A DNA stretch of 64,000 nucleotides from Mercurialis annua (Eukaryota; Streptophyta; Magnoliopsida; Malpighiales; Euphorbiaceae): contig NC_065577.1 in NCBI RefSeq assembly GCF_937616625.2, positions 18,117,501 to 18,181,500 of the forward strand. The letters are read 5' to 3'. Shown here in pieces: positions 13,733 through 27,277 of the stretch; within the stretch, counting starts at the first letter, position 1, and the number at the start of each line of letters is the position of its first letter. A program made the translations under genes and the position numbers. Below the pieces are notes generated by a model. It saw only the letters and a list, made by a program, of their open reading frames with translations. It had not been told where the DNA came from and did no database searches.

Positions 13733-16700
13733 GTGAAACGTGTGGGTTTGTTTCTTAATGTTTCATACGTTTCGATTGGTTTCGTAACATTTTAAACGTT
13801 TAGCTTAAATCGCTAAAAATGTGAAACGTTTGAATTTATTTCGTAACATTTGTAAACTTTTGGCTTAAATTGCTAAAAAGGTGAATTTGGATTTGTTTCG
13901 TAACGTTTTAAACATTTGGATTGGTTTCGTAACGTTTGAAACGTTTGGCTTAAATTGATAAAAAGGTGAACGTTTGGATTTGTTTCCTAACGTTTGTAAA
14001 CATTTGGCTTAAATCGCGAAAAAGGTAAAACGTTTTGATTTTTTTGTAATATTTTAATGTATGGATTGGTTTTGTTACGTTATCAATGTTAGGCTTAAAT
14101 CACTAAAAAGATTAAACGTTTGGATTTGTTTCATAACGTTTGTAAACGTTTGGCTTATATCGCTAATAAGGTGAAACGATTGGATTTGTTTCGTAACGTT
14201 TTAAACATTTGGTTTAAATCGCTAAAAAGGTGAAACGTTTAGATTTATTTCGAACCGTTTTAAACGTTTGGCTTAAATCGCTAACATTTTGAAACGTTAG
14301 GATTTATTTCGTAACGTGTTAAATGTTTGGATTGGTTTCCTAACGTTTTAAACGTTTGGTTTAAATCGCTAAAAAGGTGAAACATTTGGATTTGTATCAT
14401 AACGTTTGTAAACATTTGGCATAAACTGCTAAATAGGAGAAATATTTGGATCGGTTGGTATCGTTTTAAACTTTTGGTTTAAATCACAAAAAGGTGAAAC
14501 TTTTGGATTTTTTCGTAACGTTTTAAATGTTTGGATTGGTTTCATATCGTTTTAAACGTTTTGCTTAAATTGCTAAAGAGGGCAAAAGTTTGGATTTATT
14601 GCGTAACGTTTGTAAATGTTTGGCTTAAATCTCTAAAATGGTTAAACATTATGATTTGTTTCGTAACGTTTTAAACGTTTGGATTGGTTTCGTAACGTTT
14701 TAAATGTTTGGCTTAATTTGATAAAACTATGAACGTTTGGATTTGTTTTGCAACGTTTGTACACGTTTGGCTTAAATAAAAAAAAGGTAAAACGTTTGGA
14801 TTTATTTCGTAACGTTTTAAAAGTTTGGATTAGTTTCGTAACGTTCTAAAAGTTTTTCTTAAATCGCTAAAAAGGTGAAATAATTTGATTTGTTTTGTAA
14901 CGTTTGTAAATGTTTAGCTTAAGTCGCTAATAAGGGGAAAAGTTTGGATTTGTTTCGTGACATTTTAAACATTTGGCTTAAATCACTAAAAAGGTGAATC
15001 GTTTGGCTTAAACTCTCTAAAAAGGCGAAACGTTTAAATTTGTTTTGAACTTTTTTAAACGTTTGGCTTCAATTGCTAAAATTATGAAACGTTTAAATTT
15101 GTTACGAACCATTTTAAACATTCGACCTAAATCGCTAAAATTGTGAAACGTTAGGACTTGTTTCGTAACATTTTAAACGTTTGAATTGGTTTTGTAAAGT
15201 TTTAAACTTTTGGCTTAAAGCAATAAAAAGAAGAAACCTTTGGTTTTGTTTCGTAACGTATTAAGCATTTTGATTGGTTTCGTAATGTTTTAGATGTTTG
15301 GCATACATTGCTAAAAAGGAGAAACGTTTGGATTTGTTTAGTAATATTTGGCATAAATAGATAAAAAAGGTTAAACGTTTGGATTAGTTTCGTAACGTTT
15401 TAAATGTTTGGCTTTAATCCCTAAAAGGGGGAAACGTAAGGCTTTTTTCGTAACGTTTTAAAAGTTTATCTTATATCGCTACACATGTGAAGTGTTTGTA
15501 TTTGTGTCGTAACGTTTTAAATGTTTGGATTGGTTTCATAATGTTTTAAACATTTGGCTTAAATCGCAAAAAAGGTGAAACATGTGGTGTTTCGTAATGT
15601 TTTATACGTTTCGATTGGTTTCGTAACATTTTAAATGTTTAGCTTAAATCGCTAAAAATGTGAAACGTTTGAATTTATTTCGTAACATTTGTAAACTTTT
15701 GGCTTAAATCACTAAAAAGGTGAATTTGGATTTGTTTCGTAACGTTTTAAACATTTGAATTGGTTTGGAAACGTTTGAAACGTTTGGCTTAAATTGATAA
15801 AAAGGTGAATGTTTAGATTTGTTTCCTAACATTTGTATACGTTTGGCTTAAATCGCTAAAAAGGTAAAATGTTTTGATTTGTTTGTAATGTTTTAATGTT
15901 TGGATTGGTTTCGTAACGTTATCAATGTTAGGCTTAAATCACTAAAAAGATGAAACGTTTGGATTTGTTTCGTAACGTTTGTAAACGTTTGGCTTATATC
16001 GCTAATAAGGTGAAACGATTGGATTTGTTTCGTAACGTTTCAAACATTTGGTTTAAATCGCTAAAAAGGTGAAACATTTGGCTTAAAATGCTAAAAAGGT
16101 GAAACGTTCAGATTTGTTTCGAACCGTTTTAAACGTTTGGCTTAAATCGCTAACATTTTGAAACGTTAGGATTTGTTTCGTAACGTGTTAAACGTTTGGA
16201 TTGGTTTCCTGACGTTTTAAAAGTTTGGTTTAAATCGCTAATATGGTGAAACATTTGGATTTGTTTCATAACGTTTGTAAACGTTTGTCATAAACTGATA
16301 AATAGGTGAAAGGTTTGGATCGGTTGGTATTGTTTTAAACTTTGGGCTTAAATAAAAAAAGGTGAAACTTTTGGATTTTTTTGTAATGTTTTAAATGTTT
16401 GGATTGGTTTCGTATCGTTTGAAACGTTTTGCTTAAATTGGTAAAAAGGGCAAACGTTTAGATTTATTGCGTAACGTTTTTAAATGTTTGGCTAAAATCT
16501 CTAAAATGGTTAAACATTAGGATTTGTTTCATAACGTTTTAAAAGTTTGGATTAGTTTCGTAATGTTATAAATGTTTTTCTTAAATCGCTAAAAAGGTGA
16601 AATAATTTGATTTGTTTTGTAACGTTTGTAAATGTTTAGCTTAAGTCGCTAATAAGGGCAAAGGTTTGGATTTGTTTCGTAACATTTTAAACATTTGGCT

Positions 16701-17304
16701 TAAACTCTCTAAAAAGGCGAAACCTTTAAATTTGTTTTGAACCGTTTTAAACGTTTGGCTTAGATTGCTAAAATTATGAACGTTTGGCTTACATCGCAAA
16801 AAAGTTGAAACGTTTAAATTTGTTACGAACCGTTTTAAACATTCGACCTAAATTGCTAAAATTGTGAAACATTAGGACTTGTTTCATAACATTTTAAACG
16901 TTTGAATTGGTTTTGTAATGTTTTAAACTTTTGGCTTAAAGCAATAAAAAGAAGAAACCTTTGGTTTTGTTTCGTAACGTATTAAGCATTTTGATTGGTT
17001 TCGTAATGTATTAGATGTTTGGCATACATTGCTAAAAAGGAGAAACGTTTGGATTTGTTTAGTAACGTTTGTAAAGGTTTGGCATAAATCGATAAAAAGG
17101 TTAAACGTTTGGATTAGTTTCGTAACGTTTTAAATGTTTGGCATTAATCCCTAAAAGGGGGAAAAGTAAGGCTTTTTTCGTAACATTTTAAAAGTTTAGC
17201 TTATATCGCTAAACATGTGAAATGTTTGTATTTGTGTCGTAACGTTTTAAATGTTTGAATTGGTTTCATAACGTTTTAAACATTTGGCTTAAATCGCAAA
17301 AAAG
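13733..17304. repeat. Central higher-order repeat unit 3 (3572 bp)
   Basis: Same length as unit 2, with the second half at 15575. Both lack the ~30 bp GGCTTAAAATGCTAAAAAGG subunit in the first half and the ~31 bp subunit before the CTCTCTAAAAAGG variant. Units 2 and 3 therefore look like direct products of one recent duplication. Confidence 0.9.
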
Positions 17305-20300
17305 GTGAAACGTGTGGGTTTGTTTCTTAATGTTTCATACGTTTCGATTGGTTTCGTAACATTTTAAACGTTTAGCTTAAATCGCTAAAAATGTGAAACG
17401 TTTGAATTTATTTCGTAACATTTGTAAACTTTTGGCTTAAATTGCTAAAAAGGTGAATTTGGATTTGTTTCGTAACGTTTTAAACATTTGGATTGGTTTC
17501 GTAACGTTTGAAACGTTTGGCTTAAATTGATAAAAAGGTGAACGTTTGGATTTGTTTCCTAACGTTTGTAAACATTTGGCTTAAATCGCGAAAAAGGTAA
17601 AACGTTTTGATTTTTTTGTAATATTTTAATGTATGGATTGGTTTTGTTACGTTATCAATGTTAGGCTTAAATCACTAAAAAGATTAAACGTTTGGATTTG
17701 TTTCATAACGTTTGTAAACGTTTGGCTTATATCGCTAATAAGGTGAAACGATTGGATTTGTTTCGTAACGTTTTAAACATTTGGTTTAAATCGCTAAAAA
17801 GGTGAAACATTTGGCTTAAAATGCTAAAAAGGTGAAACGTTTAGATTTATTTCGAACCGTTTTAAACGTTTGGCTTAAATCGCTAACATTTTGAAACGTT
17901 AGGATTTATTTCGTAACGTGTTAAACGTTTGGATTGGTTTCCAAACGTTTTAAACGTTTGGTTTAAATCGCTAAAAAGGTGAAACATTTGGATTTGTATC
18001 ATAACGTTTGTAAACATTTGGCATAAACTGCTAAATAGGAGAAATATTTGGATCGGTTGGTATCGTTTTAAACTTTTGGTTTAAATCACAAAAAGGTGAA
18101 ACTTTTGGATTTTTTCGTAACGTTTTAAATGTTTGGATTGGTTTCATATCGTTTTAAACGTTTTGCTTAAATTGCTAAAGAGGGCAAAAGTTTGGATTTA
18201 TTGCGTAACGTTTGTAAATGTTTGGCTTAAATCTCTAAAATGGTTAAACATTATGATTTGTTTCGTAACGTTTTAAACGTTTGGATTGGTTTCGTAACGT
18301 TTTAAATGTTTGGCTTAATTTGATAAAACTATGAACGTTTGGATTTGTTTTGCAACGTTTGTACACGTTTGGCTTAAATAAAAAAAAGGTAAAACGTTTG
18401 GATTTATTTCGTAACGTTTTAAAAGTTTGGATTAGTTTCGTAACGTTCTAAAAGTTTTTCTTAAATCGCTAAAAAGGTGAAATAATTTGATTTGTTTTGT
18501 AACGTTTGTAAATGTTTAGCTTAAGTCGCTAATAAGGGGAAAAGTTTGGATTTGTTTCGTGACATTTTAAACATTTGGCTTAAATCACTAAAAAGGTGAA
18601 TCGTTTGGCTTAAACTCTCTAAAAAGGCGAAACGTTTAAATTTGTTTTGAACTTTTTTAAACGTTTGGCTTCAATTGCTAAAATTATGAAACGTTTAAAT
18701 TTGTTACGAACCATTTTAAACATTCGACCTAAATCGCTAAAATTGTGAAACGTTAGGACTTGTTTCGTAACATTTTAAACGTTTGAATTGGTTTTGTAAA
18801 GTTTTAAACTTTTGGCTTAAAGCAATAAAAAGAAGAAACCTTTGGTTTTGTTTCTTAACGTATTAAGCATTTTGATTGGTTTCGTAATGTTTTAGATGTT
18901 TGGCATACATTGCTAAAAAGGAGAAACGTTTGGATTTGTTTAGTAATATTTGGCATAAATAGATAAAAAAGGTTAAACGTTTGGATTAGTTTCGTAACGT
19001 TTTAAATGTTTGGCTTTAATCCCTAAATGGGGGAAACGTAAGGCTTTTTTCGTAACGTTTTAAAAGTTTATCTTATATCGCTACACATGTGAAGTGTTTG
19101 TATTTGTGTCGTAACGTTTTAAATGTTTGGATTGGTTTCATAATGTTTTAAACATTTGGCTTAAATCACAAAAAAGGTGAAACATGTGGTGTTTCGTAAT
19201 GTTTTATACGTTTCGATTGGTTTCGTAACATTTTAAATGTTTAGCTTAAATCGCTAAAAATGTGAAACGTTTGAATTTATTTCGTAACATTTGTAAACTT
19301 TTGGCTTAAATCACTAAAAAGGTGAATTTGGATTTGTTTCGTAACGTTTTAAACATTTGAATTGGTTTGGAAACGTTTGAAACGTTTGGCTTAAATTGAT
19401 AAAAAGGTGAATGTTTAGATTTGTTTCCTAACATTTGTATACGTTTGGCTTAAATCGCTAAAAAGGTAAAATGTTTTGATTTGTTTGTAATGTTTTAATG
19501 TTTGAATTGGTTTCGTAACGTTATCAATGTTAGGCTTAAATCACTAAAAAGATGAAACGTTTGGATTTGTTTCGTAACGTTTGTAAACGTTTGGCTTATA
19601 TCGCTAATAAGGTGAAACGATTGGATTTGTTTCGTAACGTTTCAAACATTTGGTTTAAATCGCTAAAAAGGTGAAACATTTGGCTTAAAATGCTAAAAAG
19701 GTGAAACGTTCAGATTTGTTTCGAACCGTTTTAAACGTTTGGCTTAAATCGCTAACATTTTGAAACGTTAGGATTTGTTTCGTAACGTGTTAAACGTTTG
19801 GATTGGTTTCCTGACGTTTTAAAAGTTTGGTTTAAATCGCTAATATGGTGAAACATTTGTATTTGTTTCATAACGTTTGTAAACGTTTGTCATAAACTGA
19901 TAAATAGGTGAAAGGTTTGGATCGGTTGGTATTGTTTTAAACTTTGGGCTTAAATAAAAAAAGGTGAAACTTTTGGATTTTTTTGTAATGTTTTAAATGT
20001 TTGGATTGGTTTCGTATCATTTGAAACGTTTTGCTTAAATTGGTAAAAAGGGCAAACGTTTAGATTTATTGCATAACGTTTTTAAATGTTTGGCTAAAAT
20101 CTCTAAAATGGTTAAACATTAGGATTTGTTTCATAACGTTTTAAAAGTTTGGATTAGTTTCGTAATGTTATAAATGTTTTTCTTAAATCGCTAAAAATGT
20201 GAAATAATTTGATTTGTTTTGTAACGTTTGTAAATGTTTAGCTTAAGTCGCTAATAAGGGCAAAGGTTTGGATTTGTTTCGTAACATTTTAAACATTTGG

Positions 20301-20937
20301 CTTAAATCGCTAAAAAGGTTAATCGTTTGGCTTAAACTCTCTAAAAAGGCGAAACCTTTAAATTTGTTTTGAACCGTTTTAAACGTTTGGCTTAGATTGC
20401 TAAAATTATGAAACGTTTGGCTTACATCGCAAAAAAGTTGAAACGTTTAAATTTGTTACGAACCGTTTTAAACATTCGACCTAAATTGCTAAAATTGTGA
20501 AACATTAGGACTTGTTTCATAACATTTTAAACGTTTGAATTGGTTTTGTAAAGTTTTAAACTTTTGGCTTAAAGCAATAAAAAGAAGAAACCTTTGGTTT
20601 TGTTTCGTAACGTATTAAGCATTTTGATTGGTTTCGTAATGTATTAGATGTTTGGCATACATTGCTAAAAAGGAGAAACGTTTGGATTTGTTTAGTAACG
20701 TTTGTTAAGGTTTGGCATAAATCGATAAAAAGGTTAAACGTTTGGATTAGTTTCGTAACGTTTTAAATGTTTGGCATTAATCCCTAAAAGGGGGAAAAGT
20801 AAGGCTTTTTTCGTAACGTTTTAAAAGTTTAGCTTATATCGCTAAACATGTGAAATGTTTGTATTTGTGTCGTAACGTTTTAAATGTTTGGATTGGTTTC
20901 ATAACGTTTTAAACATTTGGCTTAAATCGCAAAAAAG
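17305..20937. repeat. Central higher-order repeat unit 4 (3633 bp)
   Basis: Second half at 19177. It is 61 bp longer than units 2 and 3, explained by one extra ~30 bp subunit near 17805 and another of ~31 bp near 20305 (carrying GGTTAATCG). Otherwise the order of variants is the same. Confidence 0.9.
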
Positions 20938-23900
20938 GTGAAACGTGTGGGTTTGTTTCTTAATGTTTCATACGTTTCGATTGGTTTCGTAACATTTTAA
21001 ACGTTTAGCTTAAATCGCTAAAAATGTGAAACGTTTGAATTTATTTCGTAACATTTGTAAACTTTTGGCTTAAATTGCTAAAAAGGTGAATTTGGATTTG
21101 TTTCGTAACGTTTTAAACATTTGGATTGGTTTCGTAACGTTTGAAACGTTTGGCTTAAATTGATAAAAAGGTGAACGTTTGGATTTGTTTCCTAACGTTT
21201 GTAAACATTTGGCTTAAATCGCGAAAAAGGTAAAACGTTTTGATTTGTTTGTAATATTTTAATGTATGGATTGGTTTTGTTACGTTATCAATGTTAGGCT
21301 TAAATCACTAAAAAGATTAAACGTTTGGATTTGTTTCATAACGTTTGTAAACGTTTGGCTTATATCGCTAATAAGGTGAAACGATTGGATTTGTTTCGTA
21401 ACGTTTTAAACATTTGGTTTAAATCGCTAAAAAGGTGAAACATTTGGCTTAAAATACTAAAAAGGTGAAACGTTTAGATTTATTTCGAACCGTTTTAAAC
21501 GTTTGGCTTAAATCGCTAACATTTTGAAACGTTAGGATTTATTTCGTAACGTGTTAAACGTTTGGATTGGTTTCCTAACGTTTTAAACGTTTGGTTTAAA
21601 TCGCTAAAAAGGTGAAACATTTGGATTTGTATCATAACGTTTGTAAACATTTGGCATAAACTGCTAAATAGGAGAAATATTTGGATCGGTTGGTATCGTT
21701 TTAAACTTTTGGTTTAAATCACAAAAAGGTGAAACTTTTGGATTTTTTCGTAACGTTTTAAATGTTTGGATTGGTTTCATATCGTTTTAAACGTTTTGCT
21801 TAAATTGCTAAAGAGGGCAAAAGTTTGGATTTATTGCGTAACGTTTGTAAATGTTTGGCTTAAATCTCTAAAATGGTTAAACATTATGATTTGTTTCGTA
21901 ACGTTTTAAACGTTTGGATTGGTTTCGTAACGTTTTAAATGTTTGGCTTAATTTGATAAAACTATGAACGTTTGGATTTGTTTTGCAACGTTTGTACACG
22001 TTTGGCTTAAATAAAAAAAAGGTAAAACGTTTGGATTTATTTCGTAACGTTTTAAAAGTTTGGATTAGTTTCGTAACGTTCTAAAAGTTTTTCTTAAATC
22101 GCTAAAAAGGTGAAATAATTTGATTTGTTTTGTAACGTTTGTAAATGTTTAGCTTAAGTCGCTAATAAGGGGAAAAGTTTGGATTTGTTTCGTGACATTT
22201 TAAACATTTGGCTTAAATCACTAAAAAGGTGAATCGTTTGGCTTAAACTCTCTAAAAAGGCGAAACGTTTAAATTTGTTTTGAACTTTTTTAAACGTTTG
22301 GCTTCAATTGCTAAAATTATGAAACGTTTAAATTTGTTACGAACCATTTTAAACATTCGACCTAAATCGCTAAAATTGTGAAACGTTAGGACTTGTTTCG
22401 TAACATTTTAAACGTTTGAATTGGTTTTGTAAAGTTTTAAACTTTTGGCTTAAAGCAATAAAAAGAAGAAACCTTTGGTTTTGTTTCGTAACGTATTAAG
22501 CATTTTGATTGGTTTCGTAATGTTTTAGATGTTTGGCATACATTGCTAAAAAGGAGAAACGTTTGGATTTGTTTAGTAATATTTGGCATAAATAGATAAA
22601 AAAGGTTAAACGTTTGGATTAGTTTCGTAACGTTTTAAACGTTTGGCTTTAATCCCTAAAAGGAGGAAACGTAAGGCTTTTTTCGTAACGTTTTAAAAGT
22701 TTATCTTATATCGCTACACATGTGAAGTGTTTGTATTTGTGTCGTAACGTTTTAAATGTTTGGATTGGTTTCATAATGTTTTAAACATTTGGCTTAAATC
22801 GCAAAAAAGGTGAAACATGTGGTGTTTCGTAATGTTTTATACGTTTCGATTGGTTTCGTAACATTTTAAACGTTTAGCTTAAATCGCTAAAAATGTGAAA
22901 CGTTTGAATTTATTTCGTAACATTTGTAAACTTTTGGCTTAAATCACTAAAAAGGTGAATTTGGATTTGTTTCGTAACGTTTTAAACATTTGAATTGGTT
23001 TGGAAACGTTTGAAACGTTTGGCTTAAATTGATAAAAAGGTGAATGTTTAGATTTGTTTCCTAACATTTGTATACGTTTGGCTTAAATCGCTAAAAAGGT
23101 AAATTGTTTTGATTTGTTTGTAATGTTTTAATGTTTGGATTGGTTTCGTAACGTTATCAATGTTAGGCTTAAATCACTAAAAAGATGAAACGTTTGGATT
23201 TGTTTCGTAACGTTTGTAAACGTTTGGCTTATATCGCTAATAAGGTGAAACGATTGGATTTGTTTCGTAACGTTTCAAACATTTGGTTTAAATCGCTAAA
23301 AAGGTGAAACATTTGGCTTAAAATGCTAAAAAGGTGAAACGTTCAGATTTGTTTCGAACCGTTTTAAACGTTTGGCTTAAATCGCTAACATTTTGAAACG
23401 TTAGGATTTGTTTCGTAACGTGTTAAACGTTTGGATTGGTTTCCTAACGTTTTAAAAGTTTGGTTTAAATCGCTAATATGGTGAAACATTTGGATTTGTT
23501 TCATAACGTTTGTAAACGTTTGTCATAAACTGATAAATAGGTGAAAGGTTTGGATCGGTTGGTATTGTTTTAAACTTTGGGCTTAAATAAAAAAAGGTGA
23601 AACTTTTGGATTTTTTTGTAATGTTTTAAATGTTTGGATTGGTTTCGTATCGTTTGAAACGTTTTGCTTAAATTGGTAAAAAGGGCAAACGTTTAGATTT
23701 ATTGCGTAACGTTTTTAAATGTTTGGCTAAAATCTCTAATATGGTTAAACATTAGGATTTGTTTCATAACGTTTTAAAAGTTTGGATTAGTTTCGTAATG
23801 TTATAAATGTTTTTCTTAAATCGCTAAAAAGGTGAAATAATTTGATTTGTTTGGTAATGTTTGTAAATGTTTAGCTTAAGTCGCTAATAAGGGCAAAGGT

Positions 23901-24570
23901 TTGGATTTGTTTCGTAACATTTTAAACATTTGGCTTAAATCGCTAAAAAGGTTAATCGTTTGGCTTAAACTCTCTAAAAAGGCGAAACCTTTAAATTTGT
24001 TTTGAACCGTTTTAAACGTTTGGCTTAGATTGCTAAAATTATGAAACGTTTGGCTTACATCGCAAAAAAGTTGAAACGTTTAAATTTGTTACGAACCGTT
24101 TTAAACATTCGACCTAAATTGCTAAAATTGTGAAACATTAGGACTTGTTTCATAACATTTTAAACGTTTGAATTGGTTTTGTAAAGTTTTAAACTTTTGG
24201 CTTAAAGCAATAAAAAGAAGAAACCTTTGGTTTTGTTTCGTAACGTATTAAGCATTTTGATTGGTTTCGTAATGTATTAGATGTTTGGCATACATTGCTA
24301 AAAAGGAGAAACGTTTGGATTTGTTTAGTAACGTTTGTAAAGGTTTGGCATAAATCGATAAAAAGGTTAAACGTTTGGATTAGTTTCGTAACGTTTTAAA
24401 TGTTTGGCATTAATCCCTAAAAGGGGGAAAAGTAAGGCTTTTTTCGTAACGTTTTAAAAGTTTAGCTTATATCGCTAAACATGTGAAATGTTTGTATTTG
24501 TGTCGTAACGTTTTAAATGTTTGGATTGGTTTCATAACGTTTTAAACATTTGGCTTAAATCGCAAAAAAG
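20938..24570. repeat. Central higher-order repeat unit 5 (3633 bp)
   Basis: Second half at 22810. It has the same two extra subunits as unit 4, near 21445 and 23938. Units 4 and 5 form a second same-length pair. Confidence 0.9.
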
Positions 24571-25530
24571 GTGAAACGTGTGGGTTTGTTTCTTAATGTT
24601 TCATACGTTTCGATTGGTTTCGTAACATTTTAAACGTTTAGCTTAAATCGCTAAAAATGTGAAACGTTTGAATTTATTTCGTAACATTTGTAAACTTTTG
24701 GCTTAAATCACTAAAAAAGGTGAATTTGGATTTGTTTCGTAACGTTTTAAACATTTGAATTGGTTTGGAAACGTTTGAAACGTTTGGCTTAAATTGATAA
24801 AAAGGTGAACGTTTGGATTTGTTTCCTAACGTTTGTATACGTTTGGCTTAAATCGCTAAAAAAGGTAAAATGTTTTGATTTGTTTGTAATGTTTTAATGT
24901 TTGGATTGGTTTCGTAACGTTATCAATGTTAGGCTTAAATCACTAAAAAGATGAAACGTTTGGATTTGTTTCGTAACGTTTGTAAACGTTTGGCTTATAT
25001 CGCTAATAAGGTGAAACGATTGGATTTGTTTCGTAACGTTTCAAACATTTGGTTTAAATCGCTAAAAAGGTGAAACATTTGGCTTAAAATGCTAAAAAGG
25101 TGAAACGTTCAGATTTGTTTCGAACCGTTTTAAACGTTTGGCTTAAATCGCTAACATTTTGAAACGTTAGGATTTGTTTTGTAACGTGTTAAACGTTTGG
25201 ATTGGTTTCCTAACGTTTTAAAAGTTTGGTTTAAATCGCTAATATGGTGAAACATTTGGATTTGTTTCATAACGTTTGTAAACGTTTGTCATAAACTGAT
25301 AAATAGGTGAAAGGTTTGGATCGGTTGGTATTGTTTTAAACTTTGGGCTTAAATAAAAAAAAGGTGAAACTTTTGGATTTTTTTGTAACGTTTTAAATGT
25401 TTGGATTGGTTTCGTATCGTTTGAAACGTTTTGCTTAAATTGGTAAAAAGGGCAAACGTTTAGATTTATTGCGTAACGTTTTTAAATGTTTGGCTAAAAT
25501 CTCTAAAATGGTTAAACATTAGGATTTGTT
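24571..25530. repeat. Partial last copy of the central higher-order repeat
   Basis: Follows the landmark GTGAAACGTGTGGGTTTG at 24571 but switches at about 24.7 kb to variants typical of the second half (GAATTGGTTTGGAAACG). It looks like a recombinant between first-half and second-half blocks. Homology to the central units ends near 25.53 kb. Confidence 0.8.
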
Positions 25531-26323
25531 CCATAATGTTTTAAATGTTTGGATTGATTTCGTAACATTTTAAACGTTTGGGTTAAATAGCAAAAAAGGT
25601 GAAACGATTGAATTTTTTTCATAACGTCTGGAAAAGTTTGGTTTATATCGCAAAAAAGGCTAAACATTTGGATTTGTTTCGTAACGATTTAAATGTTTGG
25701 ATAGGTTTCGTTACGTTCAAATTATTTGGCTTAAATCACTAAAAAAGGCAAACGTTTGGATTCCTTTCGTAACGCTTGTAAACGTTTCGAATTAATCTCT
25801 AAAAAGATGAAACATTTGGATTCTTTTTGGAACGTTTTAAACGTTTGGATTGGTTTCATACCGTTTTAAACATTTTGCTTAAATCACTAATAATGGTAAA
25901 TGTTTGGATTTGTTTTGTAACAGATGTCAACGTTTGGTTTAAATTGCTAGAAAGGTGAAACATTTGGATTTTTTTCATAATGTTTTAAACGTCTGGCTTA
26001 AATTACTATAAATGTGAAACGTGTGGATTTGTTTCATTATGGTTTAAACATTTAGATTGGTTTTATAACGTTTTAAACGTTTGGCTTAAATCGCTACAAA
26101 GTTGAAACGTTGCTATTTGTTTCGTAACATTTGTAAACGTTTCGCTTAAATCATTTAAAAGGTGAAACATTTGGATATTTTTCGTAACGTTGTAAACGTT
26201 TGGATTGATTTCGTGACATTTTAACTGTTTGGCTTAAATTGATTAAAAGGTGAACGTTTGGATTTGCTTCCTAACCGTTGTAAACGTTTGGCTTAATTCG
26301 CTAAAAAGGTGAAACGTTCGGAT
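25530..26323. repeat. Diverged satellite right of the central array
   Basis: Subunit order matches 3335-4035 (for example AAAATGGTTAAACATTAGG at 25505 and 3335, and GGATTTGCTTCCTAACC near 26260 and 3969). It does not match the central units. Element A interrupts it in the middle of a subunit, and the matching sequence resumes at 39521. Confidence 0.8.
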
Positions 26324-26328
26324 TTGTT
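26324..26328. repeat. Target-site duplication of element A, left copy
   Basis: TTGTT, repeated exactly at 39521-39525. A 5 bp duplication is usual for Ty3/gypsy integrases. Confidence 0.95.
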
Positions 26329-27272
26329 TGTCACGACCCAATTTCATGGATCGCGACCGGCGCTAGGGTATGGGTATGGTTGTACCAAAACCCGTAGCAA
26401 GCCTCACGGATAACCTTATAAACAAATAAACCTGCAAGAAAACCAATGCTCGGGGGCAACCGAGACTCAGCTTAAGTTTAGCAGTTTATATAACAGTTCT
26501 AATATAATCATTTGATAACAATTCGAAACTACGAAACATGCCTCATATATAAAGATCCAATGTAACATGCCAAAGTATGATAACATAAAAGTCGTACCAT
26601 TACGACAAACCAAAGTATAATAATCAACACTATACTAGTTCTACTGCGGTCTAAGAAGTAAAAAAGTTGACTAGTTTAATAACATAAAAAGACCTCCGAG
26701 GAATCAAAGAAATCGGAGATGACAACGCTCTCAAAATCATAAGCCTAGAAAATTGGGAAAACAACGGGGTCAGATATACTGAGATGAGTTCATACAACTA
26801 TCTACATTTATTAAGTGAAAACCTTTAAAACCCAAATCACTTTTATACTAATATAATATAACATTATGGAAATACTGTATTGAAATGATCCCAGCGTAAG
26901 TGCGACGTATCACACTGAATCCCAGAGTGGACGGGAACAAATCCTCGCCAATTCCCAGCGTAAGCAAGACATTAGTCTGCCGATCCCAGAGTACTTACCG
27001 GTGCACACAGTCTCGATACATGCCTATCGAGTAGCTCGTTCCAATCCAGATCCATAATGACTTAAAACAGTTCGCAAACATTTATATATATGAAAATACA
27101 CAATTTACTTAATAAAGAGGTAAATAGCGATATAAACTCACTGCTTGCGAATCCACGTGAAAACCTGGCAAGCAACTAAACCTGATTCGACTCCGAAGCA
27201 CGAGCAGTCGACGAGTCTAAGAAACATAAATAATAATTAATATCATCCCCTAACTCTAGAGAGTACTAGACA

Positions 27273-27277
27273 CCACA
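27273..27277. repeat. Target-site duplication of the nested solo LTR, left copy
   Basis: CCACA, repeated at 30153-30157. The uninterrupted site is seen in the right LTR of A, where a single CCACA lies between TAGACA and TAAGAC (about 37660). Confidence 0.95.

Noticed and set aside
6549..24570. Possibility that the central units are only an assembly artefact
   Set aside because: Units differ by fixed substitutions and by subunit gains and losses that are not random, so at least several real copies exist. Exact copy number cannot be judged from the sequence alone.
1174..26328. CRISPR-like direct repeats of ~30 bp
   Set aside because: There are no unique spacers between repeats; the repeats are contiguous and diverge gradually. 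The neighbouring plant retrotransposons exclude a prokaryotic array.
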